Position numbers and translations under genes: made by a program
Notes under the pieces: generated by a model
Databases searched by the model: none
Told to the model about the DNA's origin: nothing
What the model saw: the letters and a program-made list of their open reading frames with translations, nothing else
Shown here: positions 1-8,148 of the stretch, piece by piece
Numbering within the stretch: the stretch's first letter is position 1
How the letters are laid out: the number at the start of each line of letters is the position of its first letter
Assembly (NCBI GenBank): GCA_963837265.1
Contig: CAWIMQ010000011.1
Span: 186,001-250,000, forward strand
Direction of reading: 5' to 3'
Length of the DNA stretch: 64,000 nt
Source of the DNA: DATBLE01 sp963837265
GTDB lineage: Bacteria; Actinomycetota; Thermoleophilia; Gaiellales; Gaiellaceae

Positions 1-385
1 ATGCGCTCACCGGGTCGACGGCGCGGGCCGTGCGGATGTGGTCGGTCAGCTTCCGGGCCATCCGGGACCGCAGGGCGGGTGAGTCCGCGTACCGCGGGTG
101 CGCGTAGCGGCCGAGATCGACCAGGCCGCGGGCGAGCGAGGCGAGCGGGCGCCAGCCGTCGTGGCGGCGTCGCAGCGGCGCCTCGCCGACCGAGACCCGC
201 TCGTGGGCAGCGGCGAGCTCGGTCGCCAGGCGGGCGTCGCCCGGGTCCTTCTCGAGCTGCGTGAAGGCGAGGTGCACCTCGTGCCCCCGCTCGTCGAGCT
301 GCCGCACCACCGAGCCGAAGTGCCTGAGGTACCCGCTGTGCAGCATGAACCAGACGATCCGCAGCGGCCGGGTGTCCCGATCCAT
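1..385 (-). CDS. GT-B-like glycan biosynthesis protein, N-terminal part (runs off left edge)
   Basis: Only the first 128 codons are in the window; the gene continues leftwards. The translation begins MDRDTRPLRIVWFMLHSGY and is a diverged relative of the proteins encoded at 489, 2828 and 6227. It has the same first strand, a RQLDERGHEVHLAF segment at residues 28-41 (their xLxxRGHxVxxAF), and a later RYAHPRYADSPALRSRM segment matching their RYLEPxYRxAxxLRARAE. Start is ATG at 385, placed 8 bases after a TAGACT -10 box, as for other genes here. Divergent from the copy at 489. Function by family only: an N-terminal donor- or acceptor-side domain of a GT-B-fold sugar or polyol-phosphate transferase. 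Confidence 0.75.
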   Translation of the reverse strand, partial: MDRDTRPLRIVWFMLHSGYLRHFGSVVRQLDERGHEVHLAFTQLEKDPGDARLATELAAAHERVSVGEAPLRRRHDGWRPLASLARGLVDLGRYAHPRYADSPALRSRMARKLTDHIRTARAVDPVSA

Positions 386-393
386 GCGCGCTG

Positions 394-399
394 AGTCTA
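394..399 (-). promoter_or_regulatory. -10 box TAGACT, leaderless promoter
   Basis: On the minus strand TAGACT ends 8 bases before the ATG at 385, so the transcript should begin at or within a few bases of the start codon. No -35 element is evident. Confidence 0.5.
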
Positions 400-444
400 G
401 CTTCGCGCCTGGAAGGGCCCGGGTGTGCGCGTCGCCACGGCGGC

Positions 445-481
445 TACCATTCGTGCGCGAGCTCCGCCGGGCCCGCAGGAG
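445..481 (+). promoter_or_regulatory. -10 box TACCAT and Shine-Dalgarno AGGAG for the gene at 489
   Basis: TACCAT at 445-450 is a plausible -10 box, and AGGAG at 477-481 sits 7 bases before the ATG at 489. This gene therefore appears to have a short leader with a ribosome binding site, unlike most promoter-proximal genes in the window. Confidence 0.45.
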
Positions 482-488
482 CGACGCC

Positions 489-2816
489 ATGAAGATCCTC
501 TTCGTCATCAAGAACACGGCGAACCTGCGCACCCTGGCCCCGGTTGTGCGACAGCTGGACGACCGCGGGCACGAGATCCGGATCGCCTGCCGGGACGTCA
601 AGTCGACCGAGTCGCGCGAGCTCCTCGAGCTGCTCGCGCACGGGAGCTCGGGCACGAGCCTCGTCCCGCACCCGTTCCCGCGGGTCGCCGGCTGGAGCGA
701 GCTCGCCGCCTCGCTCCGCCGGACGATCGACTACCTCCGCTACCTCGAGCCGGTGTACCGCGACTCGGCCAAGCTGCGCGCACGGGCCGAGGCCGAGGCA
801 CCGGCGTCGCTGCGCGCGCCCGCCCGGCTGCTGGGCAGGATCCCGTACGGCGCCGGGGCCGGCCGGCGGGTTCTCCAGGCCGTGGAGCGCTGCCTCGAGC
901 CTCCTCCGCAGACGGTGTCGTTCCTGGCCGAGCACTCACCCGACGTGCTCATGATCACGCCGCTGATCGGGTTCGGCACGCCCCAGGCGGAGATGGTCCG
1001 GGCGGCGAGGCGCCTGGGCATCCCCGTGTGCTTCCCCGTTCGCAGCTGGGACAACCTGACGAACAAGGGCCTCCTCCGGGACGCGCCCGATCTCGTCCTC
1101 GTCTGGAACGACCTGCAGGCGGCCGAGGCGGTCGAGCTGCACGGGGTGCCGGCAGGGCGGGTCGTGGTCACGGGCGCCCCGGCCTACGACCACTGGTTCG
1201 ACTGGCGGCCGAGCCGGGGGCGGGCGGAGTTCCTGGCCGAGGTGGGTCTCGATCCGGGCCGCCCCGTGGTTCTCTACGTCGGCTCCTCCGAGTTCATCGC
1301 CCCGGACGAGGCCTCGTTCGTCGGCCGCTGGGTCGAGGCGATCCGCGCACACGGCGGCGTCCTCCGCGACGTCGGGATCCTGGTGCGCCCGCACCCGCTC
1401 GCGGTCTCGGGCTTCCGCGACCTCTCCTTCCGGGATCCCCAGGTGGCGGTCTGGCCGCGGACGGGTGAGTTCCCGATCGGCGGCTCCGCCCGCCGGAACT
1501 TCTTCGACTCGATCTTCCACAGCTCGGCGGTCGTCGGGATCAACACCAGCGCGCAGATCGAGAGCGCGATCGTCGGCCGGCCGGTGCACACGATCCTCGC
1601 CGGCGAGTTCCGCGAAACGCAGCGGGGAACGCTCCACTTCCGGTATCTCGCCGACGAGGACTTCGGCCACCTGCGCGTCGCGGGCACGCTCGAGGAGCAC
1701 GCCGCGCAGCTCGAGCGGTCCCTGGCCGAGGGCGACGACGACGACCTGAACGAGCGGTTCCTGCGCCGGTTCGTCCGGCCGTTCGGGCTCGACGTGCCGG
1801 CCACCCCGCTCGCCGCCGACGCGATCGAGGCGCTGGCGGAAGGCCCGCGCCCGTCGCCGCGGCGGGAGCCGATCCTGGCTCCGGCGGTCCGGGTCGCCCT
1901 CCGGCCGCTCGCAGACCGTCAGGCACGGATTCGCCGGCAGGCGAAGCGCGCGTCGGCCTCGATCTCCCCTCTCGACGAGCTGAAGCGGATGGTCCGCAAG
2001 GCCGCGCGGGCCGGAGAGCCGGTCGCCGCCGGCCCCTGGCTCGGCGACGAGATCGGCGAGCTCCTCTACTGGATCCCGTTTCTCCGCTGGTCGACGCGGT
2101 CGGCGTTCGGTCTGGCGGAGCGTCTCCTGGTCGTGGCCGGCGCCGGCAGGGCGCCGTGGTACGGAGGGCTCGGTGCCAGGGTCGTGGCGCTCGACGATCC
2201 GCAGGACGATCCGGAGGAGGCGATCGCCCGGACGCTCGGGAGCGCCGACGTCGTCCGCCTCGATCCGAGCGCCGTCGGGTCGCAGCGCCACGCCCTCTCC
2301 GGGCACGACCCGCTGGCGCTCCTGCCGCAGCGCCGACTCGAGTTCGCGCCGTTCTCCGTCCCGGCGCTCGGCCCGGCCCCGGACCTGCCGGCCGGCGCCG
2401 TGCTCGTGCGCGCCGGTACCGCGCGGGCGTGGGCCCCGGCGGCGGTCACGCGGCTCCTCGAGGAGGGGCCGGTCGTGGTCGTCGACGCGCCGGCTCCGTT
2501 GCGCGAGGAGCTCGAAGGCGACCAGGGAGTCGAGTGGCTCGACGGCCTCGACCGCCGCGCGGAGGCCGCGGCGCTCCTGCGCGCGCGCGGCTTCCTGGGC
2601 GACTACTCCGTCTCGGCCTACGTCGCCGTTCTCGCCGGCGTGCCTGCCGTCGCGGTCGCCGACCCCTCCGAGCCCGACGAGCACGACGTGCGGCTCGCCG
2701 GGGTGCTGCCACGGCCTCCGTTCGGCTCCTTGCGGATCGTCCCGCCTGCAGAGGCCGGCCCGGACCACCTCGCCGGCCTGCTGCAAGAGGACGCCGGCGT
2801 TCCGGCGTCGGTCTAG
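489..2816 (+). CDS. Two-domain GT-B-like surface polysaccharide biosynthesis protein, copy 1
   Basis: 775 aa. The N-terminal half (about residues 1-470) looks like a GT-B-fold transferase: MKILFVIKN first strand, SWDNLTNKG at 186, RPHP near 300, and GINTSAQIESAI from 350, the kind of nucleotide-binding loop seen in capsule and CDP-glycerol-type transferases. The C-terminal part carries GPWLGDEIGELLYWIPFLRW near residue 515 and a late GDYSVSAYVAVLAGV motif, a second domain also found fused in copy 2. The start is ATG 489, with an AGGAG site 7 bases upstream; an in-frame extension to 261 exists but lacks family similarity. The next copy follows after 11 bases, so the two are probably cotranscribed. 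The exact sugar or polyol substrate is unknown. Confidence 0.75.
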   Translation: MKILFVIKNTANLRTLAPVVRQLDDRGHEIRIACRDVKSTESRELLELLAHGSSGTSLVPHPFPRVAGWSELAASLRRTIDYLRYLEPVYRDSAKLRARAEAEAPASLRAPARLLGRIPYGAGAGRRVLQAVERCLEPPPQTVSFLAEHSPDVLMITPLIGFGTPQAEMVRAARRLGIPVCFPVRSWDNLTNKGLLRDAPDLVLVWNDLQAAEAVELHGVPAGRVVVTGAPAYDHWFDWRPSRGRAEFLAEVGLDPGRPVVLYVGSSEFIAPDEASFVGRWVEAIRAHGGVLRDVGILVRPHPLAVSGFRDLSFRDPQVAVWPRTGEFPIGGSARRNFFDSIFHSSAVVGINTSAQIESAIVGRPVHTILAGEFRETQRGTLHFRYLADEDFGHLRVAGTLEEHAAQLERSLAEGDDDDLNERFLRRFVRPFGLDVPATPLAADAIEALAEGPRPSPRREPILAPAVRVALRPLADRQARIRRQAKRASASISPLDELKRMVRKAARAGEPVAAGPWLGDEIGELLYWIPFLRWSTRSAFGLAERLLVVAGAGRAPWYGGLGARVVALDDPQDDPEEAIARTLGSADVVRLDPSAVGSQRHALSGHDPLALLPQRRLEFAPFSVPALGPAPDLPAGAVLVRAGTARAWAPAAVTRLLEEGPVVVVDAPAPLREELEGDQGVEWLDGLDRRAEAAALLRARGFLGDYSVSAYVAVLAGVPAVAVADPSEPDEHDVRLAGVLPRPPFGSLRIVPPAEAGPDHLAGLLQEDAGVPASV

Positions 2817-2827
2817 ACCCCCGGCCG

Positions 2828-5134
2828 ATGCGGATCCTGTTCGTCATGAGCCACCCGGGCGTGAACTCCTTCACGCCCGCCCTGCGCCTGCTCGCGGAGC
2901 GTGGCCACGACGTCCACCTCGCCTTCCAGTCGATCAAGACCGGCGAGTCGCACCGTGCGCTCGTCGAGCTCGCGGAGGAGTGTCCCAGGGTGACGTTCGG
3001 CCAGCTTCCGTCCGCGGGCCGCACCGACTGGACCTCTCTGGCCTCCGAGCTGCGACTCGGGATCGACTACCTGCGCTACCTGGAGCCCCGCTATCGCGGG
3101 GCGGTCAAGCTCCGTGCGCGTGCCGAGGCGCGGGCGCCGGCTCCGATCGTGCGGGCGGGATCCGCCGCGCGGGTCGCCGGGGCTCCCGGGGTGACGGCGC
3201 TCCGCCGGGCGCTGCAGGCGCTGGAGCGCACCATCCCGCCTCCGCCGAGTGCGCTCCGGTTCCTGTCCCGGCAGCGGCCGGACGTGCTGCTCGTCAGCCC
3301 GCTCGTCGAGCTCGGGTCGGGCCAGGCGGACTGGCTCCGTGCGGCCGGGCAGCTCGGGATCCGCACCTGCTATCCGGTCTTCAGCTGGGACAACCTCACC
3401 AACAAGGGGCTGCTCCGCGACGTCCCCGACTCGGTGATCGTCTGGAACGAGCTCCAGGCGGCCGAGGCGGTCGAGCTGCACGGGGTCCCGCGCGAGCGCA
3501 TCCGCGTCACGGGGGCGCAGGGGTTCGATCACTGGTTCGACTGGTCGCCGAGCCGCACCCGCTCCGACTTCTGCCGGGAGGTCGGCTTGCGTGACGACCG
3601 GCCGATCGTCCTCTATCTCTGCTCGTCGGGGTTCGTCGCCCCCGGCGAGCCCGAGTTCGTTCGGAGCTGGATCGAGCGGCTGCGGGGCCGCGGCGGCCTC
3701 TGGGACGCGGTCGGGCTCCTCGTCCGCCCGCACCCGCTCGAGTCGTCGAAGTGGAGCGGCGTCGAGCTCGGGGCCCAGACGGCGGTCTGGCCGCGGCACG
3801 GCGAGGACCCGCACGCGGCGACCTGGCGCCGCAACTACTTCGACTCGATCCACCACGCCGCGGCCGTCGTCGGGATCAACACCACGGCGCAGATCGAGAG
3901 CGCGATCGTCGGCCGCCCGGTGCACACCCTGCTCGCGCCGGAGTTCCGCACGACCCAGGAGGGGACGCTGCACTTCCGCTACCTGCGGGACCGGGACTTC
4001 GGCCACCTCCACGTCGGCAGGACGTTCGAGGAGCACGTCGAGCAGCTGGAGGCCTCGCTCGCCGGACGCCCGGACGACGGTCGGAACGAGCGATTCCTCC
4101 GGAGGTTCGTGCGGCCGCTCGGCCTCGACGTCCCGGCATCGGAGCGCTTCGCCGCTGCGGTCGAGGAGCTGGGCTCCCGCGCGGCCCGGATCGAGCGAGG
4201 CCGGCCGCTCGCACCCCTGGGACGCGCAGCCCTTCGTCCCTTCGCGTCGCGGGCCGCAAGGCGGTCCGGCGGGCGGCGAGAGGAGCCCGCGGGGGCGGGC
4301 ACGCCCGTCCGGCTGCTGCAGCGCTCCGTCCGCAGGCTGGCCCGGGACCGGGACCAGGGCGCCGTCGTCGCCGGCCCGTGGACCGGAGACGAGGTCGGCG
4401 AGATCCTGTACTGGATTCCGTTCCTGCGCTGGGCGCAGAGCGCGACGTTCGGCCTCCGTGAGCGTCTGGTCGTCTCCTGCCGGCCGGAGACCGCGGTCTG
4501 GTACGGGGGGATCGGCGCGCGGGTCTCCATCGGCGCCCGTCCGGAAGAGCAGTCCGCCCGGGGTCTCCACCCGGCGCTCGTCGAAGCAGCGCGGGCCGAC
4601 CTCGCCGGCCGGGGTGCCGACCGGCGCATCCAGCACCGGCTCCTGGACTTCGCGCCGCTCGAGCTGGAGGCGGCGCGCTCGCTGCCCGAGCTCCCGCCTG
4701 CGTTCGTCGCCGCCCGGTTCACGCGTGGGGACGCCGAGCTTGCCGAGACCGTCACGTCGGCGCTCGTGTCGGCGGGGCTGGCGACGGTCGTGCTGTCGGA
4801 GGCGCCGGAGGGGGCCTCGCCGGGGGCGGGCGCCGGCGCGATGGTGCTCTCCGGAGCGGACCGGGAGCTCGAGGCGTCCGTGATCGCTCGGGCGCAGGCC
4901 TTCGTCGGCACCTACGGGGCGGCGGCGTACGTCGCGGTGCTGCTCGGCGTCCGTACCCTCGCCCTGCTCCCGGACGCCGACCGCGGGACCGAGACCGACC
5001 TCCGGGTCGCGCGCGAGTTCCTGGGTCGTGCCCCGTTCGGGGCGCTCGAGGTCGTGGTCGAGGCCGACCCGGAGGCTGCGGCCCGGCGCGTCCTCGAGCA
5101 GCTCGCTCCCGTGGAGTCGATCCCGGGCCGATGA
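2828..5134 (+). CDS. Two-domain GT-B-like surface polysaccharide biosynthesis protein, copy 2
   Basis: 768 aa, a full-length paralogue of the gene at 489 with the same order of motifs: MRILFVMSHPG start, DYLRYLEPRYR, SWDNLTNKG, RPHP, GINTTAQIESAI, GPWTGDEVGEILYWIPFLRW and the terminal GTYGAAAYVAVLLGV. The family start aligns at ATG 2828; the long in-frame extension back to 2156 overlaps copy 1 and is not real. The stop codon of copy 1 is part of TAGACC at 2814-2819, 8 bases before this ATG, so an internal promoter is possible but weak. Likely transfers a glycosyl or polyol-phosphate unit in the same pathway; specificity cannot be read from sequence. Confidence 0.75.
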   Translation: MRILFVMSHPGVNSFTPALRLLAERGHDVHLAFQSIKTGESHRALVELAEECPRVTFGQLPSAGRTDWTSLASELRLGIDYLRYLEPRYRGAVKLRARAEARAPAPIVRAGSAARVAGAPGVTALRRALQALERTIPPPPSALRFLSRQRPDVLLVSPLVELGSGQADWLRAAGQLGIRTCYPVFSWDNLTNKGLLRDVPDSVIVWNELQAAEAVELHGVPRERIRVTGAQGFDHWFDWSPSRTRSDFCREVGLRDDRPIVLYLCSSGFVAPGEPEFVRSWIERLRGRGGLWDAVGLLVRPHPLESSKWSGVELGAQTAVWPRHGEDPHAATWRRNYFDSIHHAAAVVGINTTAQIESAIVGRPVHTLLAPEFRTTQEGTLHFRYLRDRDFGHLHVGRTFEEHVEQLEASLAGRPDDGRNERFLRRFVRPLGLDVPASERFAAAVEELGSRAARIERGRPLAPLGRAALRPFASRAARRSGGRREEPAGAGTPVRLLQRSVRRLARDRDQGAVVAGPWTGDEVGEILYWIPFLRWAQSATFGLRERLVVSCRPETAVWYGGIGARVSIGARPEEQSARGLHPALVEAARADLAGRGADRRIQHRLLDFAPLELEAARSLPELPPAFVAARFTRGDAELAETVTSALVSAGLATVVLSEAPEGASPGAGAGAMVLSGADRELEASVIARAQAFVGTYGAAAYVAVLLGVRTLALLPDADRGTETDLRVAREFLGRAPFGALEVVVEADPEAAARRVLEQLAPVESIPGR

Positions 5135-5149
5135 GACGCGACGCCGACC

Positions 5150-5155
5150 TAGACT
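5150..5155 (+). promoter_or_regulatory. -10 box TAGACT, leaderless promoter that decides the start at 5164
   Basis: TAGACT lies 8 bases before GTG 5164. It falls inside the coding frame that would start at ATG 5131, which supports GTG 5164 as the true start. Confidence 0.5.
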
Positions 5156-5163
5156 GGCGGCGC

Positions 5164-6219
5164 GTGCTGGACAAGGTCTGGAGCCGCTGGGCGCCGGCGG
5201 GTGCTCCACCGCTTCCCCCGTGGGAACGGCGCGACGACGGCGAGGAGTACGCCGAGCTCCGCCGGGCGAGACTCGACCATCTCGTCGAGGTGCGCGAGCC
5301 GCTCGTGCTGATCTCGCAGGTCCAGCGCTCGGGCGGGACGTTGCTCAGCCAGCTCTTCGACGGTCATCCCGAGTGCCACGCGCACCCGGGTGAGCTCTCG
5401 ATCGGCAAGCCGAGGAAGTGGGACTGGCCCGAGCTCGAGCCGGGGCGGCCAGAGCTGTGGTTCGAGCTGCTCTTCGAGCCGCCGACCGACCTCTACCTTC
5501 GTGAGGGGTACGTCAAGGAGAAGCCGCTGCTCGGCCAGCTCGAGCCCGACGTCTTCCCGTTCCTCTTCGCGCCTCGTCTGCAGAAGGCGATCTTCGAGCG
5601 GTGTGCCGCCGGGCGGAGGATCGAGAGCGAGCGAGACATCCTGGACTGCTACATGACCTCGTACTTCAACGCCTGGCTGGACAACCACAACCTGTACACG
5701 GGGCCGAAGAGGGTGGTGACCGCCTTCGCGCCCCGCCTGGCGATGGAGCCGGAGCGGGTGGAGCGCTACTTCTCCGCCTACCCGGACGGGACGCTGGTCG
5801 GGATCGTCCGCGAGCCGCGTGCCTGGTTCGCGTCGGCCAGCAGGCACCGCGGGCAGTACGCGGATGTGCAGACGGCGGTCGAGCTCTGGCGCCGGTCGGC
5901 GGAGTCGACGCTCGCTGCGTTGGAGCGTTTCGGCGATCGGGTCGTGGTGATCACCTTCGAGCAGCTCGTCCTGGAGACGGAGGCGACCGTCCGGCGCGTC
6001 GCCGACCGGATCGGGATCGCGACGGCGCCCGCTCTCCTGGTGCCCACGTTCAACGGGAGGCCGATCCTCGCCAACTCGACCGCGCCCGTCGACGGATACG
6101 GGATCGTCCCCGGGCGGGTCGACGCCCATCGCGGCCTTCTCGACGGGGAGACGCTCGCCTCGGTCGACGCGGCCGCCGGCGACCTCTACGAGCGTGCCGT
6201 CGCCGCTGCGGGGGCCTGA
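5164..6219 (+). CDS. Sulfotransferase family protein, copy 1
   Basis: 351 aa. A PAPS-dependent sulfotransferase fold is indicated by the 5'-phosphosulfate loop QRSGGTLLSQLFDGHPE near residue 54 and a 3'-phosphate motif VREPRAWFASAS near 216. The family segment YFNAWLDNHNLYTGPK lies between them. GTG 5164 was chosen because it puts the P-loop at residue 54, as in the paralogues at 8149 and 11721 (53), and because a TAGACT box sits just upstream. ATG 5131, which overlaps the upstream stop as ATGA, is the alternative and would add 11 residues. Predicted to sulfate a glycan made by the flanking GT-B-like enzymes. The acceptor is unknown. Confidence 0.8.
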   Translation: MLDKVWSRWAPAGAPPLPPWERRDDGEEYAELRRARLDHLVEVREPLVLISQVQRSGGTLLSQLFDGHPECHAHPGELSIGKPRKWDWPELEPGRPELWFELLFEPPTDLYLREGYVKEKPLLGQLEPDVFPFLFAPRLQKAIFERCAAGRRIESERDILDCYMTSYFNAWLDNHNLYTGPKRVVTAFAPRLAMEPERVERYFSAYPDGTLVGIVREPRAWFASASRHRGQYADVQTAVELWRRSAESTLAALERFGDRVVVITFEQLVLETEATVRRVADRIGIATAPALLVPTFNGRPILANSTAPVDGYGIVPGRVDAHRGLLDGETLASVDAAAGDLYERAVAAAGA

Positions 6220-6226
6220 CCCGGCG

Positions 6227-8116
6227 ATGCGGATCCTGGTCGTCATGGAGCATCCGGGGGTCGGCTCGCTGTTGCCCGCGGTGCGCTTGCTCGCGGAGCG
6301 GGGCCACCGGGTGCACCTCGCCTTCGAGGAGGTACGGTCGCTCGAGTCCGAGCGCGATCTGAACGCGCTCGCCGGCGAGTCCCCGCACGTCACGGTCGGC
6401 CTGCTCCCCGGGGCGAGCGGAGGCTGGCCGCGGCTCGCCGAGTCGCTCCGGTCGGGCGTCGACTACACGCGCTACCTCGAACCCCGGTACCGGCGGGCCG
6501 TCGCGCTCCGCGCCCGGGCCGAACGGAAGGCGCCCGCCGCGATCGGGGCCCTCGGGCGGGGGGCGGTCCGCGCCGGCCCGGCCGGCACCCGCCTGCTCAA
6601 GGGCTCCCTCGAGCTCGTGGAGCGGTGCCTCGAGCCGCGTCCGGAGATCGAGCGATTCCTGCGCGAGCAGAGCCCGGACGTGCTGGTCGCGCTGCACCTC
6701 CTGCCGATCGGCACGGGTCACGCGGACTACCTGCGGGCGGCGAGGAGGCTCGGCATCCGGAGCGTGTTTCCGGTGCGGGGCTGGGACAATCTGACGAACA
6801 AGGGACTCCTGCACGACGCCCCCGACCTCGTGCTCGTCTGGAACGATCTCCAGGCCGCGGAGGCCGAGGAGCTGCACGGGGTGCCGCGGGAGCGGATCAG
6901 GATCACGGGCGCGCCGTCGGTCGACCACTGGTTCGGCTGGCGCGTGAGCACGAGCCGGGAGGACTTCTGCCGCGGCGTCGGGCTCGATCCGGAGCGGCCG
7001 ATCGTCCTGTACGTGTGCTCGTCGGGATTCGTCGCGCCGTCCGAGGTCGGCTTCGTGCGCTCCTGGATCGAGCGGCTGCGGGCCCGGGGCGGCGTCTGGG
7101 AGGACGCCGGGCTCCTCGTTCGCCCCCACCCGCTGAACGCGGCGCAGTGGGCGGGCTCGGGACTCGACGGGCGCCAGGTGCGCGTGTGGCCCCGCTTCGG
7201 CGAGGATCCGGGCGACGACCGCGCGCGGCGGAACTATTTCGACTCGATTCACCACTCGTCTGCCGTCGTCGGCATCAACACCACGGCGCAGATCGAGTGC
7301 GCGATCGTCGGACGGCCGGTTCACACCCTGCTCGCGGAGGAGTTCCGCGACACGCAGCAGGGGACGCTCCACTTCCACCACCTGCTCGACCGGGAGTTCG
7401 GGCATCTGTACGTCGCCCGGACGTTCGACGAGCACGTGGAGCAGCTGGAGGAGTCGCTCGAGGGCCGGGCGGACGAGGAGCGAAACGAGCGCTTCCTGCG
7501 CCGCTTCGTGCGGCCGCTCGGGCTCGACGTGCCGGCGACGCGGCGGGTCGTCGAGGCGATCGAGGAGCTCGGGCGCGGCGCCCCCCCGCGGCCGGAGCGC
7601 GGCCCCGCCCTCGCCCCGCTCGTGCGGGCCGCTCTGCGCCCGCTGGCCGCGAGAGCGGCCCGGACCGAGGAGGAGCGCAGGCATCGCGCCGCCGAGAAGG
7701 AGACGCCGGTCCGCGCGCTGCGGCGGCTCGTCCGGTCGCTTGCGCGCGACCGGACCGGGATGCCGGTCGTGGCAGGCCCCTGGCTGGACGACGAGGAGGG
7801 CGAGCGGCTCTTCTGGATCCCGTTCCTGCGCTGGGCGCAGCAGGAGAGCCCGGGCCTCTCCGAGCGCCTGTTCGTCGTCTCCCGGGCCTCGAGCGCCGGC
7901 TGGTACGGCGGCGTCGGCAGCGGCCTCGCCGAGCTGGAGGAGGTCGGGGACGACGCCGGGTCGGTCGCGCGGGCCTTCGGCCTCGGCAGCCGCGCTTTCC
8001 GGACCCTGGACCCTGCCGCCGTCTCCGCCGCCCGCGACGAGCTCGCCGGCGCGGAGTCGCCGCCGCTCGCCGGCGGCCTCGTCGAGGCGCCGGGCGTCCC
8101 GGGCGCGTCGAGCTGA
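6227..8116 (+). CDS. GT-B-like surface polysaccharide biosynthesis protein, copy 3 (C-terminally shortened)
   Basis: 629 aa against 775 and 768 for copies 1 and 2. The N-terminal transferase half is complete (MRILVVMEHPG, GWDNLTNKG, RPHP, GINTTAQIECAI), and the second domain starts normally at GPWLDDEEGERLFWIPFLRW. The protein then ends after about 100 more residues and lacks the terminal GxYxxxAYVAxLxGV part. No frameshift continuation was found, so the domain appears deleted rather than interrupted. The start is ATG 6227, matching the paralogues, 7 bases after the upstream sulfotransferase stop, so cotranscribed with it. Confidence 0.75.
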   Translation: MRILVVMEHPGVGSLLPAVRLLAERGHRVHLAFEEVRSLESERDLNALAGESPHVTVGLLPGASGGWPRLAESLRSGVDYTRYLEPRYRRAVALRARAERKAPAAIGALGRGAVRAGPAGTRLLKGSLELVERCLEPRPEIERFLREQSPDVLVALHLLPIGTGHADYLRAARRLGIRSVFPVRGWDNLTNKGLLHDAPDLVLVWNDLQAAEAEELHGVPRERIRITGAPSVDHWFGWRVSTSREDFCRGVGLDPERPIVLYVCSSGFVAPSEVGFVRSWIERLRARGGVWEDAGLLVRPHPLNAAQWAGSGLDGRQVRVWPRFGEDPGDDRARRNYFDSIHHSSAVVGINTTAQIECAIVGRPVHTLLAEEFRDTQQGTLHFHHLLDREFGHLYVARTFDEHVEQLEESLEGRADEERNERFLRRFVRPLGLDVPATRRVVEAIEELGRGAPPRPERGPALAPLVRAALRPLAARAARTEEERRHRAAEKETPVRALRRLVRSLARDRTGMPVVAGPWLDDEEGERLFWIPFLRWAQQESPGLSERLFVVSRASSAGWYGGVGSGLAELEEVGDDAGSVARAFGLGSRAFRTLDPAAVSAARDELAGAESPPLAGGLVEAPGVPGASS

Positions 8117-8133
8117 CGGCGCGTCGTCTCCGC

Positions 8134-8139
8134 TAGGCT
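8134..8139 (+). promoter_or_regulatory. -10 box TAGGCT, leaderless promoter
   Basis: TAGGCT ends 9 bases before ATG 8149, in the 32-base gap after the copy 3 stop. No Shine-Dalgarno sequence is present between them. Confidence 0.5.
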
Positions 8140-8148
8140 CGCCCGGCG

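Noticed and set aside
936..2786. Long antisense ORF (616 codons) over the 489 gene, and similar ones at 2813-5209, 6050-7684, 14540-16381, 27668-29716 and 30015-31814
   Set aside because: High G+C removes stop codons from non-coding frames. These translations are Arg/Gly/Pro-rich or low-complexity, show no family motifs, and lie opposite genes with clear domains.
5131..5163. ATG 5131 as the start of the first sulfotransferase
   Set aside because: It overlaps the upstream stop attractively (ATGA), but the paralogues put the P-loop at residue 53 and a TAGACT box precedes GTG 5164. Kept as the alternative.
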